The notes beneath the pieces were generated by a model. That model worked only from the letters and a program-made list of their open reading frames with translations, was not told the DNA's origin and did no database searches. Positions 10,594-19,081 of a DNA stretch of 64,000 nt are shown piece after piece. A program made the translations under genes and the position numbers. The DNA lies in assembly GCA_010206265.1 (NCBI GenBank), contig VIQV01000023.1, forward strand, positions 213,634 to 277,633, in the 5' to 3' direction. How positions within the stretch are numbered: position 1 is the stretch's first letter; each line of letters opens with the position of its first letter. The DNA is from Lachnospiraceae bacterium MD329. GTDB taxonomy: Bacteria; Bacillota; Clostridia; UBA1381.

Positions 10594-12000
10594 TTAAAAC
10601 TTAAAATAAGATACTGCGTTATTATAACAAATATCTTCAACTATTTTACCAAGCGTCTTTATATCAGAAGGAAATTCTCCGTTTTCTACCCACGTTCCCA
10701 GCAGATTACATAATATACGTCTGAAATACTCGTGTCTTGTATATGAAAGGAAACTCCTCGAATCCGTCAGCATACCGACAAATTTACACAACGCGCCTAA
10801 ATTTGCAAGCGCTTTCATCTGTTCTGTCATACCATCACGCTGGTCATTAAACCACCAACCGGAGCCAAACTGTATTTTCCCTTCCGTACTGCTATCCTGA
10901 AAGTTTCCGAGCATAGTTCCCAAAACACAGTTATCTTTCGGATTTAACGTATACAAGATAGTTTTCGGCAGGTTATCCTCTGCAGCAAGAGCATTGAGAA
11001 GTTTTGACAGCGGATATGCTATACAATAGTCACTGATAGAATCAAAGCCGGTATCCGCGCCAAGCTTTTTAAACATTCTTGTATTATTGTTTCTCAGTGC
11101 TCCGATATGAAGCTGCATAGCCCAGTCAAGCTCATTGTATTTTTTACCAAGCTGTATAAGTGTATATGACTTATACGAGTCAATATCCTCTTGTGTAAGC
11201 TTTTTGCCTGACATTGCATTTTTAAATATTTTACTCACAGCCTCTGCGTTCGTTTCTTCAAACGGAACACTGTCAAGAGCATGGTCGCTAACACGGCAGC
11301 CTGCTGAATGGAAATACGAAATTCTGCTGTATATTGCGTCAATCAAATCAGAATATGTATTAATTGTAACTCCTGCCGCCTCAGACAATCTTGCAATGTA
11401 CGGCACAAAGGTGTCCTTGTCTATATTTATCATAAAATCAGGACGGAACGCAGGAAGCACTTTTGCTTTTATATGCCCCTTTTCAGCAATCCCCTTATGT
11501 ACCAGCAAGTCATCGGCAGGGTCGTCAGTAGTGCATATATAAGTTACATTTGACTGATTTATAAGCGTTGACGGACTCATTTTAGTTTCAGAAATTATAT
11601 GGTTTGCCTTATCCCATATTTCGTCAGCCGTTTCAGCTGTTATAACTGTATCTATACCGAAATACCGTTTAAGTTCCAAGTGCGTCCAATGATACAGAGG
11701 ATTACCGACTGCATATTGCAGGCACTCGCAAAATGCTTCAAACTTTTCTTTATCGGATTTACTGCCCGTTATATACTCCTCGTCAACTCCGCACGAACGC
11801 ATATATCTCCATTTATAATGGTCGCCGCCAAGGAAAATCTGAGTAATGTTTAAAAATGGTTTATCCTCGTACATCATCTGCGGACTCAAATGGCAGTGAT
11901 AATCACATATGGGCATTTTTGCCGCATAGTCATTATATAATTTTTTTGCTGTCTCATTTGTAAGCATAAAGTCGTTATCCATAAATTTTTTAGTTTTCAT
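10594..12000 (-). CDS. uxaC: Uronate (glucuronate/galacturonate) isomerase
   Basis: The 468-residue protein matches UxaC throughout: CDYHCHLSP near residue 35 (metal-binding histidines of the amidohydrolase fold), FGSGWWFNDQRDG, and GMLTDSRSFLSYTRHEYFRR near the C-terminus. It converts D-galacturonate to tagaturonate and D-glucuronate to fructuronate in the cytoplasm, the first step after pectin oligomers are broken down. It is the first gene of the lyase-transporter run, behind its own promoter. The next enzymes of the pathway (uxaB, uxaA, kdgK) are not in this window. Confidence 0.96.
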   Translation of the reverse strand: MKTKKFMDNDFMLTNETAKKLYNDYAAKMPICDYHCHLSPQMMYEDKPFLNITQIFLGGDHYKWRYMRSCGVDEEYITGSKSDKEKFEAFCECLQYAVGNPLYHWTHLELKRYFGIDTVITAETADEIWDKANHIISETKMSPSTLINQSNVTYICTTDDPADDLLVHKGIAEKGHIKAKVLPAFRPDFMINIDKDTFVPYIARLSEAAGVTINTYSDLIDAIYSRISYFHSAGCRVSDHALDSVPFEETNAEAVSKIFKNAMSGKKLTQEDIDSYKSYTLIQLGKKYNELDWAMQLHIGALRNNNTRMFKKLGADTGFDSISDYCIAYPLSKLLNALAAEDNLPKTILYTLNPKDNCVLGTMLGNFQDSSTEGKIQFGSGWWFNDQRDGMTEQMKALANLGALCKFVGMLTDSRSFLSYTRHEYFRRILCNLLGTWVENGEFPSDIKTLGKIVEDICYNNAVSYFKF

Positions 12001-12039
12001 ATCTATTCTCCTTTTAGATAAATTTTTTAATTTACTATA

Positions 12040-12069
12040 ATTATACCATTAACAAAATGTATAGTCCAA
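12040..12069 (-). promoter_or_regulatory. Promoter for uxaC and the pectin run
   Basis: On the minus strand a TTGGAC -35 box and a TATAAT -10 box are separated by 18 bases, about 40 bases upstream of the uxaC start. The divergent AraC promoter lies about 100 bases away, so a regulator bound between them could control both. Confidence 0.6.
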
Positions 12070-12163
12070 TGTTTTTTTGATGTCCATTAAAGATTATTTG
12101 TTATAGTCAGTTCAAAAAATATGTGGTAATTATTGCACAATGATATGTTTTTAACAAAAACTG

Positions 12164-12192
12164 TTGTTTTTTTGCTAAAATAGTGCTATAAT
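12164..12192 (+). promoter_or_regulatory. Promoter for the AraC-type regulator
   Basis: TTGTTT and TATAAT boxes with a 17-base spacer lie 56 bases before the regulator's ATG, facing away from uxaC. Confidence 0.6.
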
Positions 12193-12248
12193 TGTCTTGT
12201 GAGCAGTTTTATGCACACTATTTGTATTAGCGGAAGGAGTGCTAACTT

Positions 12249-13085
12249 ATGTCTTTGCCCGAAGGAAAAAATTTATGGGTCGAGTCACTTTCAGAAACTG
12301 ACGCTGCAGGTATGAGCCAGTCGCATTTTCACGATTATTATGAAATATACTACTTACTTGAAGGTAAACGCCGTTACTTCATAAACCATACTCTTTATGA
12401 TATAACCGCAAATGATATTATTCTGGTTAATAAAGGTGATATTCATCTCGCGCAAAGCTCAACCCCTGCCGGAAAGTATGCACGTTGTCTTATAACCTTT
12501 TCCGACCAATTTCTGAATAATCTGGGAAGTGAATTTGACAAAGATTTTTTAATAAAAATCTTTGATATAAAAAAAATACATATACCCGAATCAATGCAGA
12601 ATACTTTTAATATGCTTCTACATAAAGCGGAAACTAAAATCAAACAGGATAATATATATTCTCAGTACATTGCCAAGCTTAACATTCTTGAACTGCTTGT
12701 GAATATAAACAAATTCTCTACAAAGAACAATACGCCTCTTATGGACGACCTTACCGTATATGAGGACCGTATTCAGGAGGTATGCCGATACATATGCAAC
12801 TACTACAACAAGCCCATTTCTTTAAATGAAATGGCAAAAATAGCATATATGTCGCCTACATATTTTTCGAAGAAATTCAAGCGTGTTACAGGTTTTGGCT
12901 TTAACGAATACTTAAATAACGTTAGAATAAAAATGGCTACCAGCCTATTAATGGAAACGCAAAGTTCAATTACCGAAATCGCAACTTTCTGCGGTTATCA
13001 GGACAGTAATTATTTTGGTGATGTATTCAAAAAAATAATCGGAATTTCCCCGAATAAATACAGAAAAGAACATTACATACTGTAA
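12249..13085 (+). CDS. AraC-family regulator with cupin sensor, likely pectin regulator
   Basis: The 278-residue protein has an N-terminal cupin-like sensor (SHFHDYYEIYYLLEGKR near residues 24-42, with the usual HFHDYYEI motif) and a C-terminal double helix-turn-helix (about 175-278: ISLNEMAKIAYMSPTYFSKKFK, then ITEIATFCGYQDSNYFGDVFKK). Ribosome site GGAAGGAG precedes the ATG. It is divergent from uxaC and convergent with the lyase at 13116, which suggests it senses a uronate or oligouronide and activates both sides. The ligand is unknown. Confidence 0.9.
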   Translation: MSLPEGKNLWVESLSETDAAGMSQSHFHDYYEIYYLLEGKRRYFINHTLYDITANDIILVNKGDIHLAQSSTPAGKYARCLITFSDQFLNNLGSEFDKDFLIKIFDIKKIHIPESMQNTFNMLLHKAETKIKQDNIYSQYIAKLNILELLVNINKFSTKNNTPLMDDLTVYEDRIQEVCRYICNYYNKPISLNEMAKIAYMSPTYFSKKFKRVTGFGFNEYLNNVRIKMATSLLMETQSSITEIATFCGYQDSNYFGDVFKKIIGISPNKYRKEHYIL

Positions 13086-13090
13086 TATAA

Positions 13091-13116
13091 AATCCACCCC
13101 GAAGGGTGGATTTTTC
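13091..13116. terminator. Bidirectional terminator
   Basis: A 9-bp stem (AATCCACCC / GGGTGGATT) with a CGAA tetraloop and a T run lies between the convergent AraC gene and the lyase at 13116. Confidence 0.85.
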
Positions 13117-15866
13117 TATATTACAGGTTTCATTGAGTTCAGTGAACACCACACATAAACTTTTACATTATCGTTTGTATCGTCAAAATTTTCAGGCTTT
13201 GACACGTTATTCACGCCTGCTTTTAAACGCTGATTTTCTTTTACATTTATCTGCGACAATACTCCGTCCACATAACAAGCAAAAATCACTGCCACTGTCT
13301 GTTCCTCTTCCGATACTATAACTGCCTGATGATTCTGTACATCATACTCTGCTTTAGGTCTAAGCGGAGTTGGCGTCGGCATTATTGTCGGTGTTGGAAT
13401 TGCTGTAGGTGTCGGGATAACTTCTGATATTCCTTCTGTTTTTATATTCGAAAATGACGCAATCGAATACCAAGGCAGCATAGGATTTGCCTCATTTGAA
13501 TTGCCTGCTGCACTATCTACTGCCAACCCGACATATGCCTGTTTACTCCAACCGCTTATATCAATTGTAAGCGGCTGTCGGATATTATTTGTCCAATATA
13601 TACCATCATTGGACACAGACAATATAAGCTTATCGCCTTTTCTTTCAATTTTTATATATTCGGGCAATGTCAGATTTTTCTCAGGGTTTGATGTATCATA
13701 ACTTCCGTCGTTTTTGATTTCATTTCCTGCCAAATCACAAAGCCAGCTGCGTACAACATCTTCCCCTGTTTCACTGCGCTGTATAACCTGAATATTCTCT
13801 CCATACTTTTTCCAACCGTCGGCAAGCATTACCATTCTTGAATTACTATCCAGACTTTCCCTGAACATAATTCCGCATACCACACCGTTTTCATACTTCG
13901 GCACATCTTCAATTTTAGCAGAGAATTCAAAATCTCCGTTTACTTCATTCTTCCAATAGCTGAAACTGTCAGACTTTCCACCTATAATACCGCTGCCTGC
14001 AATATATGTTTTCCCTTCATTTGTCCATACATCGTTTTTGCCTTCAAAAGGAGTTTTTCCGATTTCAATTATATTATTCTTGTTTATAGCGCCGTCGTTT
14101 TTAGTAACATAAACTATTGATGTCGGAGAAGTTGTTGACTCTCCCTTATTGTTGTACGCTTTTGAAGTGATATAGTGCACTCCTGCTTTTAATGACAGAT
14201 TTTTCTCTATTTTATTACCTGTAACAGTATCAATAAGAGTTTCACCGTCATACAGTTCTATTTGTGTTATGCTTGTTCCCTGTTTCGCTTTTGCCTCTGC
14301 TGAATAAACGACCTTTTCATTTTCTTCCGCAACTTCCCAGAAACCACTGTTATCTGTTTTATCGGTAGTTTTGGACGTATCCGCAATTGACGGAGCATTA
14401 ACCGTAATATCAGGATTTGATGGAGCACTCTGACTTTCCGTCCAGTCGTTTACATAAGCCTCAATCCAGGTATACCCCTTCCACTTGCCTGTTGTCACAA
14501 TATCCGTTTCCTTCTTGTTTCCCATTCCGTTCGCAGCTTTCCAATCCGAAGGTACGACAAACGTTCTTTTTTCCGAGGTTATTCCGCTGAAACCGCCAAC
14601 CTCTTCTATACTGTTTATAATTCTTCCCGTACCGTTTTTTACATCGTTTATTACACGCGCATCAATGCTGTCACGGCGAGGGAGCGTCGCTCCCGCATTT
14701 TCAAGAACATTATTATATACCTCTTCAGCTGACTGATACGGAATTGCATATTCTCCCATATCAATAGGTGAAGCTGTAAAGTTTGCACGCTCCTGATTTT
14801 GTACATAACTTTCATTTGCCGTATTATCTTCCGTTGCCTCACTGTTTCCAAATACATAGTTACCGCTTACATAAAAATTAGACTTCGGCATTTGACCGTT
14901 ATAGCTCGTATTTCCGTTATGCGTAACCTCAAATATTTTTGAACGTATGCTTTGCTTGGTTGAGGGACCGTATTTATAATAATTATTTCGTATATTTACG
15001 TTTGACGCGTATTCAGGCGCTGAATACCTCGTCCATGAATTGTACGAATACGGTTCACCGCCGTAGCAGCTGTTATTACCCCAGTTGTAGATTACATTAT
15101 TAGCCATATCTGTTGACTTCAGATTTCTGTCAAGTCGGGGATTGCGGCTGTCGTGATGAGCAAATAAATTATGATGATATGTTGCGTTTGTACCGCCTAT
15201 TATACCGCCATAGCCGTGCGCGCCTTTAAAATGACTCGACATTCTAAGACTTTCTGAGCTTATGCAATTCTGAACCGACACATTTTCCGACTGTGCTTTC
15301 GGCGGTTTGTTTTCCGATTCTTTACCGTCTTCAAGAGAACCTGAATAAATCGTCAGCATTTCATCAACTCCCCACGAAACAGAGCAATGGTCTATCATAA
15401 TATTACTTAACCATCTGCCCCCTAATCCGTCAGGCTCACCATTTTGACGGTCTGTAGGACGCACACGAAGATATCGTATAATAACATTATCAGCATTATT
15501 TCCAAGCAAAACATCATAACCTGATACTGTTATGCCATCTCCAGGTGCAGTTTGTCCTAAAATCGTAAGATTACTCTTTTTTATGTCCAAACGACTTTCA
15601 AGTTCTATTATTCCGCTTACATCAAATACAATGATTCGTCCTTCTTTTGATACAGCATCACGCAGTGAGCCTGTTCCGCTGTCATTTAAATTGGTAACGT
15701 GGTAGACAGAGGGCTGCAAAGAATTTCTTGCACCTTTTGTATACTTTCCTCCGCCCTGCGCGTCAGGAAATGCCAAAATATTATCCTCAGCATTAACAGG
15801 TAAACAGATAAGTCCTGCCATCATTACTGCAGATAAAATATACGCGGTTATTTTTTTTAAATTCAT
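13116..15866 (-). CDS. Secreted PL1-family pectate lyase with Pro-Thr linker
   Basis: The protein has 916 residues with a signal peptide at 1-26. The PL1 domain spans about 30-430: FPDAQGGGKYT, YHVTNLNDSGTGSLRDA, VFDVSGIIELES, LGQTAPGDGITVSG, MIDHCSVSWGVDE and YHHNLFAHHDSRNPRLDRN. An Ig-like region follows, then a laminin-G-like beta-sandwich (about 620-815). A repetitive PTPT linker (about 820-840) leads to a final segment ending KVYVWCSLNSMKP, which is also present inside the 1408-residue lyase. It stands alone on the minus strand, convergent with the AraC gene. Confidence 0.92.
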   Translation of the reverse strand: MNLKKITAYILSAVMMAGLICLPVNAEDNILAFPDAQGGGKYTKGARNSLQPSVYHVTNLNDSGTGSLRDAVSKEGRIIVFDVSGIIELESRLDIKKSNLTILGQTAPGDGITVSGYDVLLGNNADNVIIRYLRVRPTDRQNGEPDGLGGRWLSNIMIDHCSVSWGVDEMLTIYSGSLEDGKESENKPPKAQSENVSVQNCISSESLRMSSHFKGAHGYGGIIGGTNATYHHNLFAHHDSRNPRLDRNLKSTDMANNVIYNWGNNSCYGGEPYSYNSWTRYSAPEYASNVNIRNNYYKYGPSTKQSIRSKIFEVTHNGNTSYNGQMPKSNFYVSGNYVFGNSEATEDNTANESYVQNQERANFTASPIDMGEYAIPYQSAEEVYNNVLENAGATLPRRDSIDARVINDVKNGTGRIINSIEEVGGFSGITSEKRTFVVPSDWKAANGMGNKKETDIVTTGKWKGYTWIEAYVNDWTESQSAPSNPDITVNAPSIADTSKTTDKTDNSGFWEVAEENEKVVYSAEAKAKQGTSITQIELYDGETLIDTVTGNKIEKNLSLKAGVHYITSKAYNNKGESTTSPTSIVYVTKNDGAINKNNIIEIGKTPFEGKNDVWTNEGKTYIAGSGIIGGKSDSFSYWKNEVNGDFEFSAKIEDVPKYENGVVCGIMFRESLDSNSRMVMLADGWKKYGENIQVIQRSETGEDVVRSWLCDLAGNEIKNDGSYDTSNPEKNLTLPEYIKIERKGDKLILSVSNDGIYWTNNIRQPLTIDISGWSKQAYVGLAVDSAAGNSNEANPMLPWYSIASFSNIKTEGISEVIPTPTAIPTPTIMPTPTPLRPKAEYDVQNHQAVIVSEEEQTVAVIFACYVDGVLSQINVKENQRLKAGVNNVSKPENFDDTNDNVKVYVWCSLNSMKPVI

Positions 15867-15960
15867 AATTATATCACTCCCCGAAGTATAGTTATTTATA
15901 CTTTATCATATATGAACCGCTTGGGCAACAGATTATAACAGATAAAACAAAAAAACCCTT

Positions 15961-16001
15961 TTTTTTAATAAAAATACCACCTGCATAACAGGTGGTATTT
16001 T
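15961..16001 (-). terminator. Terminator of the pyrH-frr-uppS-cdsA operon
   Basis: A 13-bp perfect stem (AAAATACCACCTG and its complement) with a 5-base loop lies just after the cdsA stop and is followed on the minus strand by a T-rich tract. Confidence 0.85.
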
Positions 16002-16016
16002 TACTGTTTGTATTAA

Positions 16017-16850
16017 TTAAAATGCAATCATAGCAAATATTATCATAATTAATATTACAGGCGCAATAAACATTACGCTGTCAAATCTGTCCATAAATCC
16101 GCCGTGTCCGGGAAATATCCAGCCGAAGTCTTTTATATCTTCGTCGCGTTTTATTGACGAGGCAATCAAATCTCCTACCTGCGATAATACTCCGCCCACC
16201 AATCCTACAGCTATGAAGTATACAACCCAATGTGAAGCATTTACTATAAAATCATTCGTTGGCAATTGATACAATATAACCAAATAAACCAGACAGCAGA
16301 GAACTGCGCCTATAACACCTCCTATTGAGCCTTCAACCGTTTTATTCGGGCTGACGTGAGGTATAAGCTTATGTTTCCCAAAAAGCTTGCCCGAAAAATA
16401 CGCAAATGTATCTGTTGTCCACGCACATATGAATATTAAAAGCATAAATTCCGTACCGAAAAATTCCTTGACAAACCATATACACCACATAGAAACAGTG
16501 ATATATAGGGTCAAAAAACCGCTTGCAAGAATATCTTTATAGCTTTTTTTGCCATGACGTGTTACAATAATTATCATATACAAAAGCAATATTGCGGTTG
16601 CTGCCATAAAAACAAAAATAAGACTAAGCTCAGCACTTTTTAGTACAAAACACATTACAAGCATCATTATAATAGACGATATACCACCAACAAATTTCAT
16701 TAAATTATCAGCCTTTGTCGCGGTATAACATTCATACAGCATTACAAGTATAACTGCCGCAAGAGCAATTGTAAACACAACAGGCGGCAGCATAAGTATA
16801 CCTACAAATATCGCAAGTGCGATAACTGCCGTTAAAATCCTCGTTTTCAT
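16017..16850 (-). CDS. cdsA: Phosphatidate cytidylyltransferase
   Basis: The 277-residue membrane protein has about eight hydrophobic segments and ends with the family signature (SSIKRDEDIKDFG followed by PGHGGFMDRFDS). It makes CDP-diacylglycerol from phosphatidate and CTP, the branch point of phospholipid synthesis. It follows uppS by two bases, in the conserved order pyrH-frr-uppS-cdsA. The dxr and rseP genes that often follow are absent; a terminator ends the operon here. Confidence 0.96.
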   Translation of the reverse strand: MKTRILTAVIALAIFVGILMLPPVVFTIALAAVILVMLYECYTATKADNLMKFVGGISSIIMMLVMCFVLKSAELSLIFVFMAATAILLLYMIIIVTRHGKKSYKDILASGFLTLYITVSMWCIWFVKEFFGTEFMLLIFICAWTTDTFAYFSGKLFGKHKLIPHVSPNKTVEGSIGGVIGAVLCCLVYLVILYQLPTNDFIVNASHWVVYFIAVGLVGGVLSQVGDLIASSIKRDEDIKDFGWIFPGHGGFMDRFDSVMFIAPVILIMIIFAMIAF

Positions 16851-16852
16851 AA

Positions 16853-17590
16853 TTATACACCCCCGAATCTTCTGCCTCTGTTTTGGAAATCATAAATAGC
16901 CTGCCTCAAATGTTTCGGCTTGAAATCAGGCCACAGCTTATTTGTAAACCACATTTCAGCGTAGCTCACCTGCCACAGCATAAAATTAGACAATCGCTGT
17001 TCTCCGCTTGTACGTATAAGCAAATCAACATCAGGCTGACCTTTTGTGTATAGGTGATTTTCTACCATTTTATCGGTAATACTGTCTATGTCCGTTTTAC
17101 CGTTTTTAACATCTTCGCATATTTCCCGTACAGCATTTGTAATTTCTTCACGCGCTCCGTAATTAAGCGCAATATTCATCACAATTCCCGTATTGTTCTT
17201 GGTAAATTCCTCAGTTTTTATTATTTGGTCACGGATTTCCTGCGAAAGCTCCTTTCGTGAACCAATAGCGCGTATAACCACATTTTCACCTGCAAGCGTC
17301 TTTTCTGCGTTACGAAGATAATCCAAAAGCAGCGACATAAGATAGTCAACCTCTTCTTTAGGGCGTTTCCAGTTTTCTGTTGAAAATGCGTAAACCGTTA
17401 TATACTTTACTCCAAGATTATTCGCCTCGGTTATAATCTTTTTTAAAGCGTCAGCGCCTGCGCTATGTCCTGCGCTCCTCGGCAAGCCCCTTCGTCTTGC
17501 CCACCTGCCGTTTCCGTCCATAATAACTCCTATATGCTGAGGCAAACGAGTTAAATCAATTTCATTCTTATTCTTTTTATTAAAAAACAT
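16853..17590 (-). CDS. uppS: Isoprenyl (undecaprenyl diphosphate) synthase
   Basis: The 245-residue protein has the cis-prenyltransferase motifs IGVIMDGNGRWARRRG (catalytic Asp in the P-loop), YAFSTENWKRP and LLIRTSGEQRLSNF. It makes undecaprenyl diphosphate, the lipid carrier for peptidoglycan and wall polymers, in the cytoplasm at the membrane. It lies between frr and cdsA in one operon. Confidence 0.97.
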   Translation of the reverse strand: MFFNKKNKNEIDLTRLPQHIGVIMDGNGRWARRRGLPRSAGHSAGADALKKIITEANNLGVKYITVYAFSTENWKRPKEEVDYLMSLLLDYLRNAEKTLAGENVVIRAIGSRKELSQEIRDQIIKTEEFTKNNTGIVMNIALNYGAREEITNAVREICEDVKNGKTDIDSITDKMVENHLYTKGQPDVDLLIRTSGEQRLSNFMLWQVSYAEMWFTNKLWPDFKPKHLRQAIYDFQNRGRRFGGV

Positions 17591-17668
17591 TATTAACCCC
17601 TTATATTAGCACAATACCGACAGGCAGTAATTATACTGTCTGTCGGTCTGTATAGATTTCATTATATT

Positions 17669-18220
17669 TTAAACTTCAAGAATTTCTTTTTCCTTTGCGG
17701 CGCATATAGAATCAATTTCCTTTACATATTTATCTGTAAGGTTCTGAATATCTTTCTCCGCCTCTTTCTGGTCATCCTCAGTAATTTCGCCATTCTTTTT
17801 CTGAGTTTTAAACTGCTCAAGAGCGTCACGGCGTATGTTTCTTATTTGAACCTTTGCTTCTTCTGTATATTTCTTTACAGTTTTAACAAGTTCTTTACGT
17901 CTTTCCTCTGTAAGCGGCGGAAAATTAAGACGTATAACCTTACCGTCATTCTGCGGTGAGATACCAATATCCGAGGCGTTTATCGCCTTTTCAATCTCTT
18001 TTAATACGGTTGTGTCCCAAGGCTGAATTACCAGTAATCTCGGCTCAGGTGATGATATTGAACCCACCTGCTGAATAGGTGTCATTGTACCGTAATAGTC
18101 AATTGCAACCTTATCAAGCACTGACGCATTTGCACGACCTGCACGGATAGTTTTTAACTCCCCTGCATAACCGTCTATTCTCTTTTCCATTTTTGCCTCT
18201 ATTTCAGGATATTTTCCCAT
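17669..18220 (-). CDS. frr: Ribosome recycling factor
   Basis: The 183-residue protein matches RRF along its length: [56 protein letters not shown] and NIRRDALEQ. With EF-G it splits post-termination ribosomes. It has the family's normal length and lies 21 bases after pyrH. Confidence 0.98.
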   Translation of the reverse strand: MGKYPEIEAKMEKRIDGYAGELKTIRAGRANASVLDKVAIDYYGTMTPIQQVGSISSPEPRLLVIQPWDTTVLKEIEKAINASDIGISPQNDGKVIRLNFPPLTEERRKELVKTVKKYTEEAKVQIRNIRRDALEQFKTQKKNGEITEDDQKEAEKDIQNLTDKYVKEIDSICAAKEKEILEV

Positions 18221-18241
18221 TGTTTTGTCCTCCTCTTTATT

Positions 18242-18961
18242 TTAAAGTTTACCGTTGTTGTTAACCAATGTTCCTATTCTCTCGCCTTTGACCGCACGTA
18301 CAATATTTACAGGGTCATTAAGACCGAATACAAGTATAGGCATATTGTTATCACGGCACATTGAAGCTGCCGTCGAATCCATAACACCCAAATTCTTTGA
18401 AAGTATATCACTAAAGGAAAGTACGTCATATTTTTTTGCGTCGGGATTTATATTCGGGTCACTGTCATATACAGCATCGACTTTTTTTGCCAGAAGTATA
18501 ACCTCTGCCTGCGTTTCAACCGCTCTTAAAGCAGCCGCCGTATCGGTAGACATAAACGGATTTCCCGTTCCGCAGCCAAATATAACAACCCTGCCCTTTT
18601 CAAGATGACGTTCAGCCTTGCCTCTTATATACGGTTCTGCAACCTGACGCATTTCAATTGCAGTCTGTACACGGGTAGGCACCTCGCAGTTTTCCAAAGC
18701 GCTGCATAGTGCCAGAGCATTAATTGCCGTTGCAAGCATACCCATATGGTCGGCACGGGTTCTATCCATATTTTCACCGCTCCTGCCTCGCCAGATATTT
18801 CCGCCTCCGACTACTATTGACACCTGAACGCCCATATCGGTTATTTTCTTGATATTTTCGCTTATTTGCGCTATTGTCTGTTCATCAAGACCAAATCCCG
18901 CATCTCCTGCCAAAGCCTCGCCGCTGATTTTGAGCAACACTCTTTTGTACTTAGCCCTCAT
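18242..18961 (-). CDS. pyrH: UMP kinase
   Basis: I start at the ATG at 18961 (239 residues, [17 protein letters not shown]), which has an AAAGGAGG site at the right distance; the longer upstream frame is untranslated leader. Motifs [36 protein letters not shown] and [19 protein letters not shown] are those of bacterial hexameric UMP kinase, which makes UDP for nucleotide and wall precursor synthesis. It is the first gene of the operon; rpsB and tsf, often upstream in Firmicutes, are not here. Confidence 0.97.
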   Translation of the reverse strand: MRAKYKRVLLKISGEALAGDAGFGLDEQTIAQISENIKKITDMGVQVSIVVGGGNIWRGRSGENMDRTRADHMGMLATAINALALCSALENCEVPTRVQTAIEMRQVAEPYIRGKAERHLEKGRVVIFGCGTGNPFMSTDTAAALRAVETQAEVILLAKKVDAVYDSDPNINPDAKKYDVLSFSDILSKNLGVMDSTAASMCRDNNMPILVFGLNDPVNIVRAVKGERIGTLVNNNGKL

Positions 18962-18992
18962 TGAAAAATCCTCCTTTAGTTGTATTAAATAT

Positions 18993-19021
18993 ATTATACT
19001 ATGAATTAGCAAATATTTCAA
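18993..19021 (-). promoter_or_regulatory. Promoter of the pyrH operon
   Basis: TTGAAA and TATAAT with a 17-base spacer on the minus strand, about 30 bases before the pyrH ATG. Confidence 0.75.
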
Positions 19022-19040
19022 CATAATTTTTTACAATTAA

Positions 19041-19075
19041 TATAAAAGAAAAAGGAGAAGGTTTTCCCCTTCTCC
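19041..19075 (-). terminator. Terminator of the SLH-M13 peptidase gene
   Basis: A GGAGAAGG / CCTTCTCC hairpin right after the stop at 19082, followed on the minus strand by a T-rich tract, insulates the pyrH promoter. Confidence 0.85.
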
Positions 19076-19081
19076 GATATA

